Of a stretch of 64,000 nucleotides of DNA, positions 7,910 to 15,586 are shown in pieces. Under the pieces are notes generated by a model. The model did no database searches. It saw only the letters and a list, made by a program, of their open reading frames with translations, and was not told the origin of the DNA. Source of the DNA: Methylovorus sp035565335 (GTDB lineage: Bacteria > Pseudomonadota > Gammaproteobacteria > Burkholderiales > Methylophilaceae); assembly GCA_035565335.1 (NCBI GenBank), contig DATMSO010000072.1, positions 8,910 through 72,909 of the forward strand, written 5' to 3'. Numbering within the stretch: the first letter of the stretch is position 1; every line of letters begins with the position of its first letter. The position numbers and the translations under genes were made by a program.

Positions 7910-9181
7910 GTGCGCGAAAAATCTGGCATGTTCAGCATTCAGCAACCATGGCAAGGACGCATCAAGGGAATGTGGTCCACGCTGCAGAGCCCCACGGCCA
8001 GCCTGCTGGGCCAGGCCATTCTTTTTTTCCTGGTTCTGGCTGAAAGCCTGATCTGCATCTTCTGGATTTATACCTTATCCGGTCTGGGGGATGGCTATGC
8101 GCTGATGGCCGCGATCCCTTATGTCTACCTGGTGGTTTCCTACGCCAGCCTCTGGCTGTTTTACCGCATGCAGCGCTTCGATTATTTCGTCTTTACGCAA
8201 CTGGTCATGCTGCTGGTCATGCCTTTTTTCATGCAATGGATTATTGGCGGGTTTGAAGCCTCCAGCGGCATGGCGATCTGGGCGCTGTTATCGCCCGTCG
8301 GCGCCATGATGATTCTGGGGGCGAATCAATCCACGCAGTGGTTTGCGCTTTTCCTCATTCTTGCGGGCGTTTCATGGCAACTCAACAGCCTGTTCGCCGG
8401 GTATGCGCTTCCGATACCGGCTACCACCAAAAGCATATTCTTTCTGATCAATCTGGCCGGGATTGCCAGCATTCTTTACACGGTGCTGCGCTATTTTCAA
8501 TCGCAGAAAGCCAGGCTCATGGAAGCGCTCGCCTATGAACAAGCGCGCTCAGAAAAACTCTTGCTGAGCCTGCTGCCGGTCTCCATTGCCGAACGCCTTA
8601 AGGCAGGCGAAGTGAAAATCGCCGACCGCTATGAAAATGTGACCATCCTGTTTGCGGATCTGGTCGATTTCACGCGGCTATCCTTGCATATGTCACCTGA
8701 AGCCTTGCTGGACTTGCTGAACGAGGTATTCTCGGGGATGGACCGTCTGGCTACCAAGTACGGCCTTGAGAAGATCAAAACCATAGGTGACGCCTACATG
8801 TTGGTGTCCGGGGCGCCTGTGGAGCGGCCAGACCACGCTGAAGCCGTGGCAGACATGGCGCTGGAGATACACGCTCTGCTGCAGGGAATTTCGCGACAGC
8901 TTGGCACGCCATTGAGCATGCGGATCGGCATCAACAGCGGCCCCGTCGTTGCAGGCGTCATCGGCCACTCTAAGTTCAGTTACGACTTGTGGGGTGACAC
9001 CGTCAACCTTGCCCGGCGCATGGAGCAGTATGGAATACCCGGTGAGATACAAGTGTCGGAAGCCACCTATCAGCGCTTGCGTGAAGAGTATGTCATGGAG
9101 CGTCGCGGCACGATTCTGGTGAAGGGGCACGACGAACAGGTCGCTGCTTATCTTCTGAAATCCAAACGAAGCGCATTTTAG
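7910..9181 (+). CDS. Membrane class III nucleotidyl cyclase, probably adenylyl
   Basis: 423 residues from a GTG start with an AAGGG five bases upstream; an ATG at 7928 is the alternative. About six hydrophobic segments fill residues 30-200, and a class III cyclase catalytic domain covers about 225-400. Both metal-binding Asp residues are in LFADLVDFT. The base-selecting residues are Lys in IKTIGDAYM and Asp in YDLWGDTVN, the pair seen in adenylyl rather than guanylyl cyclases, and the transition-state Asn and Arg are in NLARRM. It probably makes cAMP at the membrane in response to an unknown signal. The membrane domain has no family I recognise. Confidence 0.82.
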   Translation: MREKSGMFSIQQPWQGRIKGMWSTLQSPTASLLGQAILFFLVLAESLICIFWIYTLSGLGDGYALMAAIPYVYLVVSYASLWLFYRMQRFDYFVFTQLVMLLVMPFFMQWIIGGFEASSGMAIWALLSPVGAMMILGANQSTQWFALFLILAGVSWQLNSLFAGYALPIPATTKSIFFLINLAGIASILYTVLRYFQSQKARLMEALAYEQARSEKLLLSLLPVSIAERLKAGEVKIADRYENVTILFADLVDFTRLSLHMSPEALLDLLNEVFSGMDRLATKYGLEKIKTIGDAYMLVSGAPVERPDHAEAVADMALEIHALLQGISRQLGTPLSMRIGINSGPVVAGVIGHSKFSYDLWGDTVNLARRMEQYGIPGEIQVSEATYQRLREEYVMERRGTILVKGHDEQVAAYLLKSKRSAF

Positions 9182-9183
9182 GT

Positions 9184-9212
9184 TTGGACAGCAGCAAGAC
9201 TTGATATATAAT
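9184..9212 (+). promoter_or_regulatory. Promoter of tRNA-Ser
   Basis: TTGGAC (9184-9189) and a perfect TATAAT (9207-9212) are spaced by 17 bases, placing the start site a few bases before the tRNA at 9228. It begins immediately after the cyclase stop codon. This is the cleanest sigma-70 promoter seen in the window. Confidence 0.75.
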
Positions 9213-9227
9213 CCGGCTCCACGTTAC

Positions 9228-9318
9228 GGAAGGGTGGATGAGTGGTTTAAGTCGCACGCCTGGAAAGCGTGTTTAGGCTAATAGCCTAACGCGGGTTCGA
9301 ATCCCGCCCCTTCCGCCA
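9228..9318 (+). tRNA. tRNA-Ser (anticodon GGA)
   Basis: The acceptor stem GGAAGGG pairs with CCCTTCC, the anticodon stem CACGC/GCGTG encloses CTGGAAA giving anticodon GGA, and the T-arm reads GGGTTCGAATCCC. A long class II variable arm (about TAGGCTAATAGCCTA) identifies serine. The 3' CCA is encoded. The tRNA reads UCC and UCU codons. Confidence 0.96.
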
Positions 9319-9358
9319 ACATTACCTCACAAAATATCCATGTGATGGTGAAAAACTT

Positions 9359-9385
9359 AAAGCCAGAGATTCTCTGGCTTTTTTG
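9359..9385 (+). terminator. Terminator after tRNA-Ser
   Basis: AAGCCAGAGA and TCTCTGGCTT form a nearly loopless inverted repeat followed by TTTTTTG. It ends the tRNA transcript about 40 bases after the CCA. Confidence 0.85.
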
Positions 9386-9602
9386 TTTTCTGCAGAGATA
9401 TTCCATCCTCCCGATCACTCTCCCTATTTCAGCCGCCGTATTGATATTCCTTTAAGTACATTTAAAGCAAGTGCGGTCAATATCAAGCATCAGGCTTATG
9501 CCATAATCCCGCAAGCGAAACAGAACAAACCGCAGAAAGTGCAGTCACACGGTAGTGTTGCAAGGCGGTTTGCGCAGGCTTTATGAATCCAGTGAGAGAA
9601 AA

Positions 9603-10133
9603 ATGAAATATCTAGTGGCAGTTATTTTATGGGCGGCATGCAATATGGCATATGCAGGCGGGTGTAACGAGCTTTATAACCATCAGTTCAATACCTTGCA
9701 GGGGGAGAAGATCAACCTCTGCGATTATCAGGACAAACCTATACTCGTAGTGAATACGGCCAGCAAATGCGGTTTTACCCCGCAGTTTGAAAAGCTGGAG
9801 TCCATGTACAAGCGCTACAAACCTCACGGCTTGCTGATTATTGGTTTTCCCTCCAATGACTTCAAACAGGAATTGACCACTAATAAAGAGATAGGGGACT
9901 TTTGCAAGCAGACCTATGCGGTGCAGTTTCCCATGGTCGGCAAGACCTCGGTGGTCGGGCCGCAAGCGCATCTTTTCTACAAGCAGCTGGCGGCGATTAC
10001 CAAAGAGCCGCCCATGTGGAATTTCTATAAATATCTGATACTGCCGAACGCTGAGCAGGTTTATGCCTATAGCAGTGATGTCGAGCCGGAAGCCAGCCAG
10101 ATCATGAGCAAATTGAAGCCTTATTTGAAGTAA
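9603..10133 (+). CDS. Exported glutathione peroxidase
   Basis: 176 residues. The frame stays open upstream to 9555, but the ATG at 9603 has a GAGAG ribosome-binding site and starts a clean signal peptide (MKYLVAVILWAACNMAYA). The glutathione peroxidase fold follows, with peroxidatic Cys56 in NTASKCGFTPQ, the Gln/Asn-bearing GFPSNDFKQE segment and the WNFYKYL motif. Bacterial members mostly use thioredoxin-type reductants and remove peroxides. The signal peptide puts this one in the periplasm, which is less usual for the family. It is a single-gene unit with its own terminator. Confidence 0.88.
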   Translation: MKYLVAVILWAACNMAYAGGCNELYNHQFNTLQGEKINLCDYQDKPILVVNTASKCGFTPQFEKLESMYKRYKPHGLLIIGFPSNDFKQELTTNKEIGDFCKQTYAVQFPMVGKTSVVGPQAHLFYKQLAAITKEPPMWNFYKYLILPNAEQVYAYSSDVEPEASQIMSKLKPYLK

Positions 10134-10160
10134 GGACGGTTGTCTTATTGGGGATTGTGG

Positions 10161-10192
10161 AAGAGAGGCTTGGTTGCAAGCCTCTTTTTATT
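10161..10192 (+). terminator. Terminator after glutathione peroxidase
   Basis: AGAGGCTTG, loop GTTG, CAAGCCTCT and a T-rich tail form a strong intrinsic terminator 27 bases after the stop. Confidence 0.9.
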
Positions 10193-10297
10193 TGCCCGGC
10201 ACTCCTGGGCATGCTGGGAAAATGCAGAAAGGTAACCTCATGCCTCTATATCCCTTGAGAAAGCCCGCAAGGTTGACCAGGGATGTAAAATGCGGGT

Positions 10298-11311
10298 ATG
10301 ACGACTATATCCGCATCTGCTGCTGAACCCTTTGCCGACCTGAGTCCCGATCTGGTATTGGATGCCCTGGAAAGCCAGGGCTTGAAGACGGATGGCCGTC
10401 AGCTGGCACTGAACAGTTACGAAAATCGCGTTTATCAGATCGGCATAGAGGATGATCAGCCGCTCGTGGCCAAGTTTTATCGGCCCATGCGCTGGACGGA
10501 TGCGCAGATCGCCGAGGAGCATGCGTTTGTGTGCTCGCTGGCTGAGGCGGAAATTCCTGCGGTGCCACCCATCCGCCTGCAGGGCAAAACTCTGTTTGAA
10601 TATCGTGGCTATCGCTTTGCCTTGTTTGCCCGTCGCGGTGGCCGCTCTCCGGAGCTTGATCAGCCAGAAGTGCTGGAGTGGATGGGGCGTTTCATAGGCC
10701 GGATTCATGCGCTGGGCGCTCAGCAGCCCTATATTCATCGGCCCACCCTGGATCTGCAAAGTTTCGGCCGGGCGCCTAGCGATTATCTGCTTGAACATGG
10801 CTTTATTCCTGCTGATCTGGAGCAGCCTTACCGCGCGGCAATCCAGCTGGCATTGCAGGGCGTGGCGGAATGTTTTGAGCGAGCGGGCAGGGTAGAGCAT
10901 ATCCGCCTGCATGGTGATTGCCATATGGGCAATGTATTGTGGACCGATGCCGGCCCGCATTTTGTCGATTTTGATGATAGCCGCATGGGGCCCGCCATAC
11001 AGGATTTATGGATGATGTTGTCGGGTAGTCAGGACGACATGCGTCGACAGTTGCAAGCCTTGCTGGATGGCTACGAAGATTTTCATGATTTCAACCCGGC
11101 GGAAGTCCATCTCATCGAGGCTTTGCGCACCCTCAGGCTGATCCATTACGCCGGGTGGCTGGCGATGCGCTGGACCGATCCCGCCTTTCCCCGTGTCTTC
11201 AGCTGGTTCAATACCCAGCAATACTGGCAGGACCGCATTCTGGAATTGCGGGAGCAGATCGCCCTCATGCAGGAGCCGCCCATCCGCATCCAGCGCGGTG
11301 GCAATTTCTAG
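10298..11311 (+). CDS. srkA: Stress response kinase A (SrkA/YihE family)
   Basis: 337 residues, close to the usual length. The fold is a choline-kinase-like (APH) protein kinase: a nucleotide-binding N-lobe with NSYENRVYQIG, the catalytic loop HGDCHMGNVLW, and the metal-binding FVDFDDSRMGP. In enterobacteria SrkA is a Ser/Thr kinase that protects against stress-induced death. It stands alone between a terminator and the formate dehydrogenase. The physiological substrate is unknown. Confidence 0.9.
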   Translation: MTTISASAAEPFADLSPDLVLDALESQGLKTDGRQLALNSYENRVYQIGIEDDQPLVAKFYRPMRWTDAQIAEEHAFVCSLAEAEIPAVPPIRLQGKTLFEYRGYRFALFARRGGRSPELDQPEVLEWMGRFIGRIHALGAQQPYIHRPTLDLQSFGRAPSDYLLEHGFIPADLEQPYRAAIQLALQGVAECFERAGRVEHIRLHGDCHMGNVLWTDAGPHFVDFDDSRMGPAIQDLWMMLSGSQDDMRRQLQALLDGYEDFHDFNPAEVHLIEALRTLRLIHYAGWLAMRWTDPAFPRVFSWFNTQQYWQDRILELREQIALMQEPPIRIQRGGNF

Positions 11312-11499
11312 CATCTAGCGACCGGCTGTTCCCATCCAGGCAAGACCTGGCGCACCTGTGCCGGCAACTGTACTGTAAAAATTCCCTTTATCTGTGTCTG
11401 CCAATCCTGATGCGATGACCCTAGGATAAGCATATCCAAATCCGGCTGCGGCTTATATCTGCAACGGAATCATCGAATTAACAGGAAGTTTGTCCACTT

Positions 11500-13803
11500 A
11501 TGTCAGATAACAAAGTTGTTCGCCATTATCCACACCCTGCAGCCGGTTGGGGCGCATTGAAAAATGTGGCTTTTCAGCTGGTCAATCAGCGCATTCCTGC
11601 CAAAGGTGTCATCACCTTGTTGTCGCAGAATCAGCCTGATGGATTTGACTGCCCAGGGTGTGCATGGCCTGACAAAGAGCACACATCGACCTTTGAATTT
11701 TGCGAAAACGGCGTAAAGGCCGTAGCGGCCGAAGCAACGGCCAAGCGTGTCACCCCTGAGTTTTTTGCCAAGCATACCGTCGCCGAACTCATGGAGTGGA
11801 GCGATTTCAAGCTGGAAGACCAAGGTCGCCTGACCAACCCGATGCGCTACGATAGCGCCACCGATAAATACGTTCCGCTGGAGTGGGATGAAGCCTTTTC
11901 CATGATCGGCGCTAAGCTGAGCACTCTCTCGCATGCTGATCAGGCTGTGTTTTACACCTCCGGCCGCGCCAGCAATGAAGCCGCTTTCCTCTACCAATTG
12001 TTCGGCCGTGAATTCGGCACCAACAACTTCCCCGATTGCTCCAACATGTGCCACGAGTCCACCAGTATGGGCTTGCCGGAAATGGTCGGCATCGGCAAAG
12101 GCAGTGTAACGCTGGAAGATTTCGAACACACCGATACCTTGCTGCTGTTCGGTCATAACCCAGCGACTAACCATCCCCGCATGCTGGGCGAGTTGCGCGA
12201 ATGCGCACGCCGCGGCGCCAAGATTGTTTCCATCAACCCATTGCGTGAGCGTGGCCTGGAAAAGTTTGCCGACCCGCAAAGCATCGTCGAAATGGTGACC
12301 TTTGGCGGAACCAAGATCAGTGAAATCTACGTGCAACCCAAGCTGGGCGGTGACCTTGCCTTTGTCAAAGGCATGATCAAATACCTGATCGAATGGGATG
12401 ATCAGGCACTGGCTCAAGGTGGAAAACGCATTCTGGATGTGGAATTCCTGCAGCAACATACCCACGGGTTTGACAGTTTCGCTGCTGATATCCGTGCCGA
12501 AAGCTGGGAGCCGATTCTGGAAGAGTCCGGCGTCAGCCGCGAGCAGATTGAGTCTGTCGCTCACATTTATGCTGCCGGTGAACGCGTGATTGCCACCTGG
12601 GGCATGGGCATTACCCAGCACAAGCATTCGGTGGCTACCATACAGATGATCACCAATCTGATGCTGCTGCGTGGCAATATTGGCAAGCCAGGTGCCGGCC
12701 TTTGCCCGATGCGTGGCCATAGCAATGTGCAGGGTAACCGCACCATTGGTATCTACGAAAAACCATCGAATGCCTTCCTGGACAGCCTGGGCACTGTGTA
12801 CAACTTCGAGCCCCCACGCAAGCATGGTCATGACGTGGTGAGCGCCATCCGCAGCATGCTGGACGGCGACGTCAAGGTCTTCATCAGTCTGGGCGGCAAT
12901 TTCTCGATTGCTACGCCGGATACCGATCGTACCTGGCAAGGTCTGCGTAACTGCGACCTGACTGTGCAAATTTCTACCAAGCTCAACCGGACCAATCTGG
13001 TACACGGTAAAGACGCGCTGATTCTGCCTTGCCTGGGCCGCACCGAGGTGGACATGCAGGCTTCCGGTGCGCAAGGCGTGACCGTGGAAGACTCCATGAG
13101 CATGGTGCATATCTCTTATGGCATGAACAAGCCTGCCTCACCGCATTTGAAGTCCGAACCTGCGATTGTGGCCGGTATTGCCCATGCCACCTTGAAAAAC
13201 AGCAAGACCCCATGGCTCTGGTACATCGAAGACTACAGCCGCATTCGCAACGATATTGAACGCGTGTTGCCGGACTTCGCGCAATACAACGAGCGCATCA
13301 AGGTGCCAGGCGGCTTCCGCCTGCCCGTGCCATCGTATGACCGCGTATGGCGTACCGCCAGCGGCAAGGCGGAGTTCCGTGTGCATGCCATCCCGCGTGA
13401 CCTGCCTATTCACAAGGCTCGCGAGCAGTTTGGCGACAAGGTGTTCAACCTGATGACCACCCGTTCGCACGATCAGTACAACACCACCATCTATGGCCTG
13501 AATGACCGTTACCGCGGTATTTTTGGCGAACGTCGCGTGGTGTTCGCCAACAAGGAAGATCTGGCAGAGCAAGGTTTGAAAGCCGGTGAATACGTAGACC
13601 TGGTTAGCGTATGGCAGGATGGCATCACCCGTCGCGCTGACCGTTTCCTGCTGGTGGAATATGACATTCCACGTGGTTGCCTGGGTGGCTATTACCCTGA
13701 AACCAACAATCTGGTGCCATTGGAAAGCGTGGCGGATATCTCCAACACGCCTACCTCCAAATCCGTGCCAGTGATCATGGAGCCACACCGTGCAGCCGCA
13801 TAG
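11500..13803 (+). CDS. FdhF/YdeP-family molybdenum or tungsten oxidoreductase, probable formate dehydrogenase (FDH4-like)
   Basis: 767 residues. It carries the FdhF/YdeP-type N-terminal FDCPGCAWPD motif, the molybdopterin oxidoreductase domain with FGHNPATNHPRM and MRGHSNVQGNRT, and a C-terminal molydopterin-dinucleotide-binding domain (VFNLMTTRSHDQYNTT). The Cys of NMCHESTSMG is the likely metal ligand. Homologues include FDH4 of methylotrophs, one of several formate dehydrogenases that finish methanol oxidation to CO2, and the E. coli acid-resistance protein YdeP. In a methylotroph the formate role is more likely, but electron acceptor and metal cannot be read from the sequence. A small gene overlaps its end by 14 bases. 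Confidence 0.82.
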   Translation: MSDNKVVRHYPHPAAGWGALKNVAFQLVNQRIPAKGVITLLSQNQPDGFDCPGCAWPDKEHTSTFEFCENGVKAVAAEATAKRVTPEFFAKHTVAELMEWSDFKLEDQGRLTNPMRYDSATDKYVPLEWDEAFSMIGAKLSTLSHADQAVFYTSGRASNEAAFLYQLFGREFGTNNFPDCSNMCHESTSMGLPEMVGIGKGSVTLEDFEHTDTLLLFGHNPATNHPRMLGELRECARRGAKIVSINPLRERGLEKFADPQSIVEMVTFGGTKISEIYVQPKLGGDLAFVKGMIKYLIEWDDQALAQGGKRILDVEFLQQHTHGFDSFAADIRAESWEPILEESGVSREQIESVAHIYAAGERVIATWGMGITQHKHSVATIQMITNLMLLRGNIGKPGAGLCPMRGHSNVQGNRTIGIYEKPSNAFLDSLGTVYNFEPPRKHGHDVVSAIRSMLDGDVKVFISLGGNFSIATPDTDRTWQGLRNCDLTVQISTKLNRTNLVHGKDALILPCLGRTEVDMQASGAQGVTVEDSMSMVHISYGMNKPASPHLKSEPAIVAGIAHATLKNSKTPWLWYIEDYSRIRNDIERVLPDFAQYNERIKVPGGFRLPVPSYDRVWRTASGKAEFRVHAIPRDLPIHKAREQFGDKVFNLMTTRSHDQYNTTIYGLNDRYRGIFGERRVVFANKEDLAEQGLKAGEYVDLVSVWQDGITRRADRFLLVEYDIPRGCLGGYYPETNNLVPLESVADISNTPTSKSVPVIMEPHRAAA

Positions 13804-14062
13804 CGTACAAACAGCTCAGGAAGTCGAATATTTCCTGAGCTCTCTGCTGGCCGACATGATGGCGGAAACCCAGCGTGGTCGTCAGACCATCCCCATGGCC
13901 GCTTTGTGCAAGCGCCTGGGTGTGCGCATGAGCACTCTGCAGCGGCATCTCACCAGCCTGGCAGAGCATGGCGTGGTCACGGTGCATTGTGATGACGGTG
14001 GCCGCTGGACCACAGAACTGACCGCTTACGGCATGGGCCTGTTCGACCAGCTCGCCGCTTGA
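13790..14062 (+). CDS. Small winged-helix-like protein coupled to formate dehydrogenase
   Basis: 90 residues from a GTG that overlaps the last 14 bases of the formate dehydrogenase gene, so its translation is probably coupled. The middle (IPMAALCKRLGVRMSTLQRH) looks like a helix-turn-helix and the following VVTVHCDDGGRWTTEL like a wing. Methylotroph FDH4 loci have a second small subunit gene of unknown role in this place, and this may be its counterpart. It could be a regulator, a maturation factor or a subunit. Confidence 0.7.
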   Translation: MQPHSVQTAQEVEYFLSSLLADMMAETQRGRQTIPMAALCKRLGVRMSTLQRHLTSLAEHGVVTVHCDDGGRWTTELTAYGMGLFDQLAA

Positions 14063-14094
14063 GGCACCGCAGCCAAGGCTGCACCGATTAAAAA

Positions 14095-14155
14095 TCCCTG
14101 CCGGGCAGGCAGGGACTAGGGTATATTAAGCCGGTCTCCGGCCTCCCTGATATAC
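14095..14155. promoter_or_regulatory. Nested inverted repeats before the MocR regulator
   Basis: Two elements fill the gap before the MocR gene. TCCCTGCC and GGCAGGGA (14095-14102 and 14108-14115) form an 8-bp hairpin flanked by AAAAA on its left. Next, GTATAT (14121-14126) and ATATAC (14150-14155) form an inverted repeat that ends two bases before the ATG at 14158. Autoregulated GntR-type proteins often bind such sites, so these are candidate operators. The first could instead be a minus-strand terminator. Confidence 0.4.
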
Positions 14156-14157
14156 CC

Positions 14158-15570
14158 ATGAAGTTATACGTCACCGTCGCTACCCGCATCCGAGCATTAA
14201 TCGATGAGAGCGTGTTGCGCCCTGGTGACAAGGTGTTTTCAGTGCGGGAGGCGAGCCAGAAATACAAGGTCAGCATCAGCACTGTTATCAAGGCCTACGA
14301 ACTGCTGGAACAGGAAGGCGTCATCTACAGCCATCCGCAATCCGGCTACTATGTCTCCCAGCGCCACCCAACTTCCCGCAAACCGCACACCGCTTCCGCC
14401 CCCGCGCGTCAGCTTACCCAGGTGGAGCTGGTGCTCTCTACCCTGCGATCCATACGTGAGTCCGGCACCATTCCTCTGGGCTCGCCTTTTCCCGATGCCC
14501 AGCTGTTTCCGGTCAAAAAAATACGCCATTATGAAAACGCCCTGAATGCCGACAATGGCGACTGGGGCGTGTTGAATGACCTTCCCCCCGGCAATGAAGG
14601 ATTGCGCCAGCAAATTGCCAAACGTTATCTGGACGTTGGCATGGATGTGTCGCCGCGCGATATCGTGATTACGCATGGCGCTACCGAAGCCATCAGCCTT
14701 TGCCTGCAAGCCGTTGCCAAGGCCGGGGATACCATTGCCGTAGAAGCGCCTGGCTACTATGCACTGGCAAATGCAGTGGAGCGCATGGGCATGAAGGTGG
14801 CGGAAGTGCGCACGCATCCCGAGGAAGGCATGGAACTGGATGCATTGCAGGCCGTGATAGAAAACGTGCAGATTGCGGCCGTGCTGTTAACCGCCAATTT
14901 CCAGAATCCGCAGGGCTCGGTGATGCCGGATGCCAAGAAACAGGCACTGGTCAATCTGCTGGCCGCCAAGCGCATTCCCCTGATCGAGGATGATGTGTAT
15001 CAGGAGCTGTATTTTGGCGAGACGCCCCCTTTGCCGATCAAGGCTTACGATAAAGACGGGCTGGTGCTGCATTGTGCGTCGTTTTCAAAATCGCTAGCCC
15101 CTGGGTATCAGGTTGGCTGGGCCTTGCCGGGCCAGTATCGCGAAAAAGTGGAAAAGCTGATGTTCCTCAATAGCTTGTCCATTCCATCGGCGCCGCAGAT
15201 CGCGATCGCGAAATTCATGAAGCGCAGCAGTTATGCCCTGCATTTGCGTCATTTGCGGCATATGCTCAAGTCCAACTATGTGCTGATCAAAGCGGCGATA
15301 GAGGCACATTTCCCGTCAGGGACGCGCATTTCCAACCCCGGCGGAGGCTATGTGGTCTGGCTGGAGCTGCCGGTGGGTATCGATGCCCTGGATCTTTACG
15401 GCTTGTGCATTGCCAAGGGCATCTCGATTGCTCCTGGCGCCTTGTTCAGCCGGCGGGGCGAATTGCGAAATTTCATTCGACTTAATTTCAGCCACCCCTG
15501 GACGCCGGCGATCGAGCAGGCCGTGAAGGAAGTCGGGATGCTGGCGCGAGGCTTGCTCACCCCGTCTTGA
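14158..15570 (+). CDS. MocR-type transcriptional regulator (GntR plus aminotransferase domain)
   Basis: 470 residues. A GntR winged helix (about 1-75, with VREASQKYKVSISTVIKAYE) is joined to a class I aminotransferase fold (about 110-465). The PLP lysine lies in SFSKSLAPGYQVGW, with the Asn of NFQNPQG and the Asp of LIEDDVY completing the cofactor site, so PLP binding is likely intact. MocR proteins are usually regulators of vitamin B6, GABA, taurine or other amino-compound genes and seldom true aminotransferases. Its target is not evident here, and the adjacent inverted repeats suggest autoregulation. No good ribosome-binding site precedes the ATG. Confidence 0.9.
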   Translation: MKLYVTVATRIRALIDESVLRPGDKVFSVREASQKYKVSISTVIKAYELLEQEGVIYSHPQSGYYVSQRHPTSRKPHTASAPARQLTQVELVLSTLRSIRESGTIPLGSPFPDAQLFPVKKIRHYENALNADNGDWGVLNDLPPGNEGLRQQIAKRYLDVGMDVSPRDIVITHGATEAISLCLQAVAKAGDTIAVEAPGYYALANAVERMGMKVAEVRTHPEEGMELDALQAVIENVQIAAVLLTANFQNPQGSVMPDAKKQALVNLLAAKRIPLIEDDVYQELYFGETPPLPIKAYDKDGLVLHCASFSKSLAPGYQVGWALPGQYREKVEKLMFLNSLSIPSAPQIAIAKFMKRSSYALHLRHLRHMLKSNYVLIKAAIEAHFPSGTRISNPGGGYVVWLELPVGIDALDLYGLCIAKGISIAPGALFSRRGELRNFIRLNFSHPWTPAIEQAVKEVGMLARGLLTPS

Positions 15571-15586
15571 GTCTGTGATTGGGCGC

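Noticed and set aside
9383..9586. 67-codon frame between tRNA terminator and glutathione peroxidase
   Set aside because: No ribosome-binding site and no conserved features; the region is better explained as leader DNA of the peroxidase gene.
11503..13110. 535-codon open frame on the minus strand opposite the formate dehydrogenase gene
   Set aside because: It is antisense to a clearly identified enzyme, has no family features and arises from the codon bias of the real gene.
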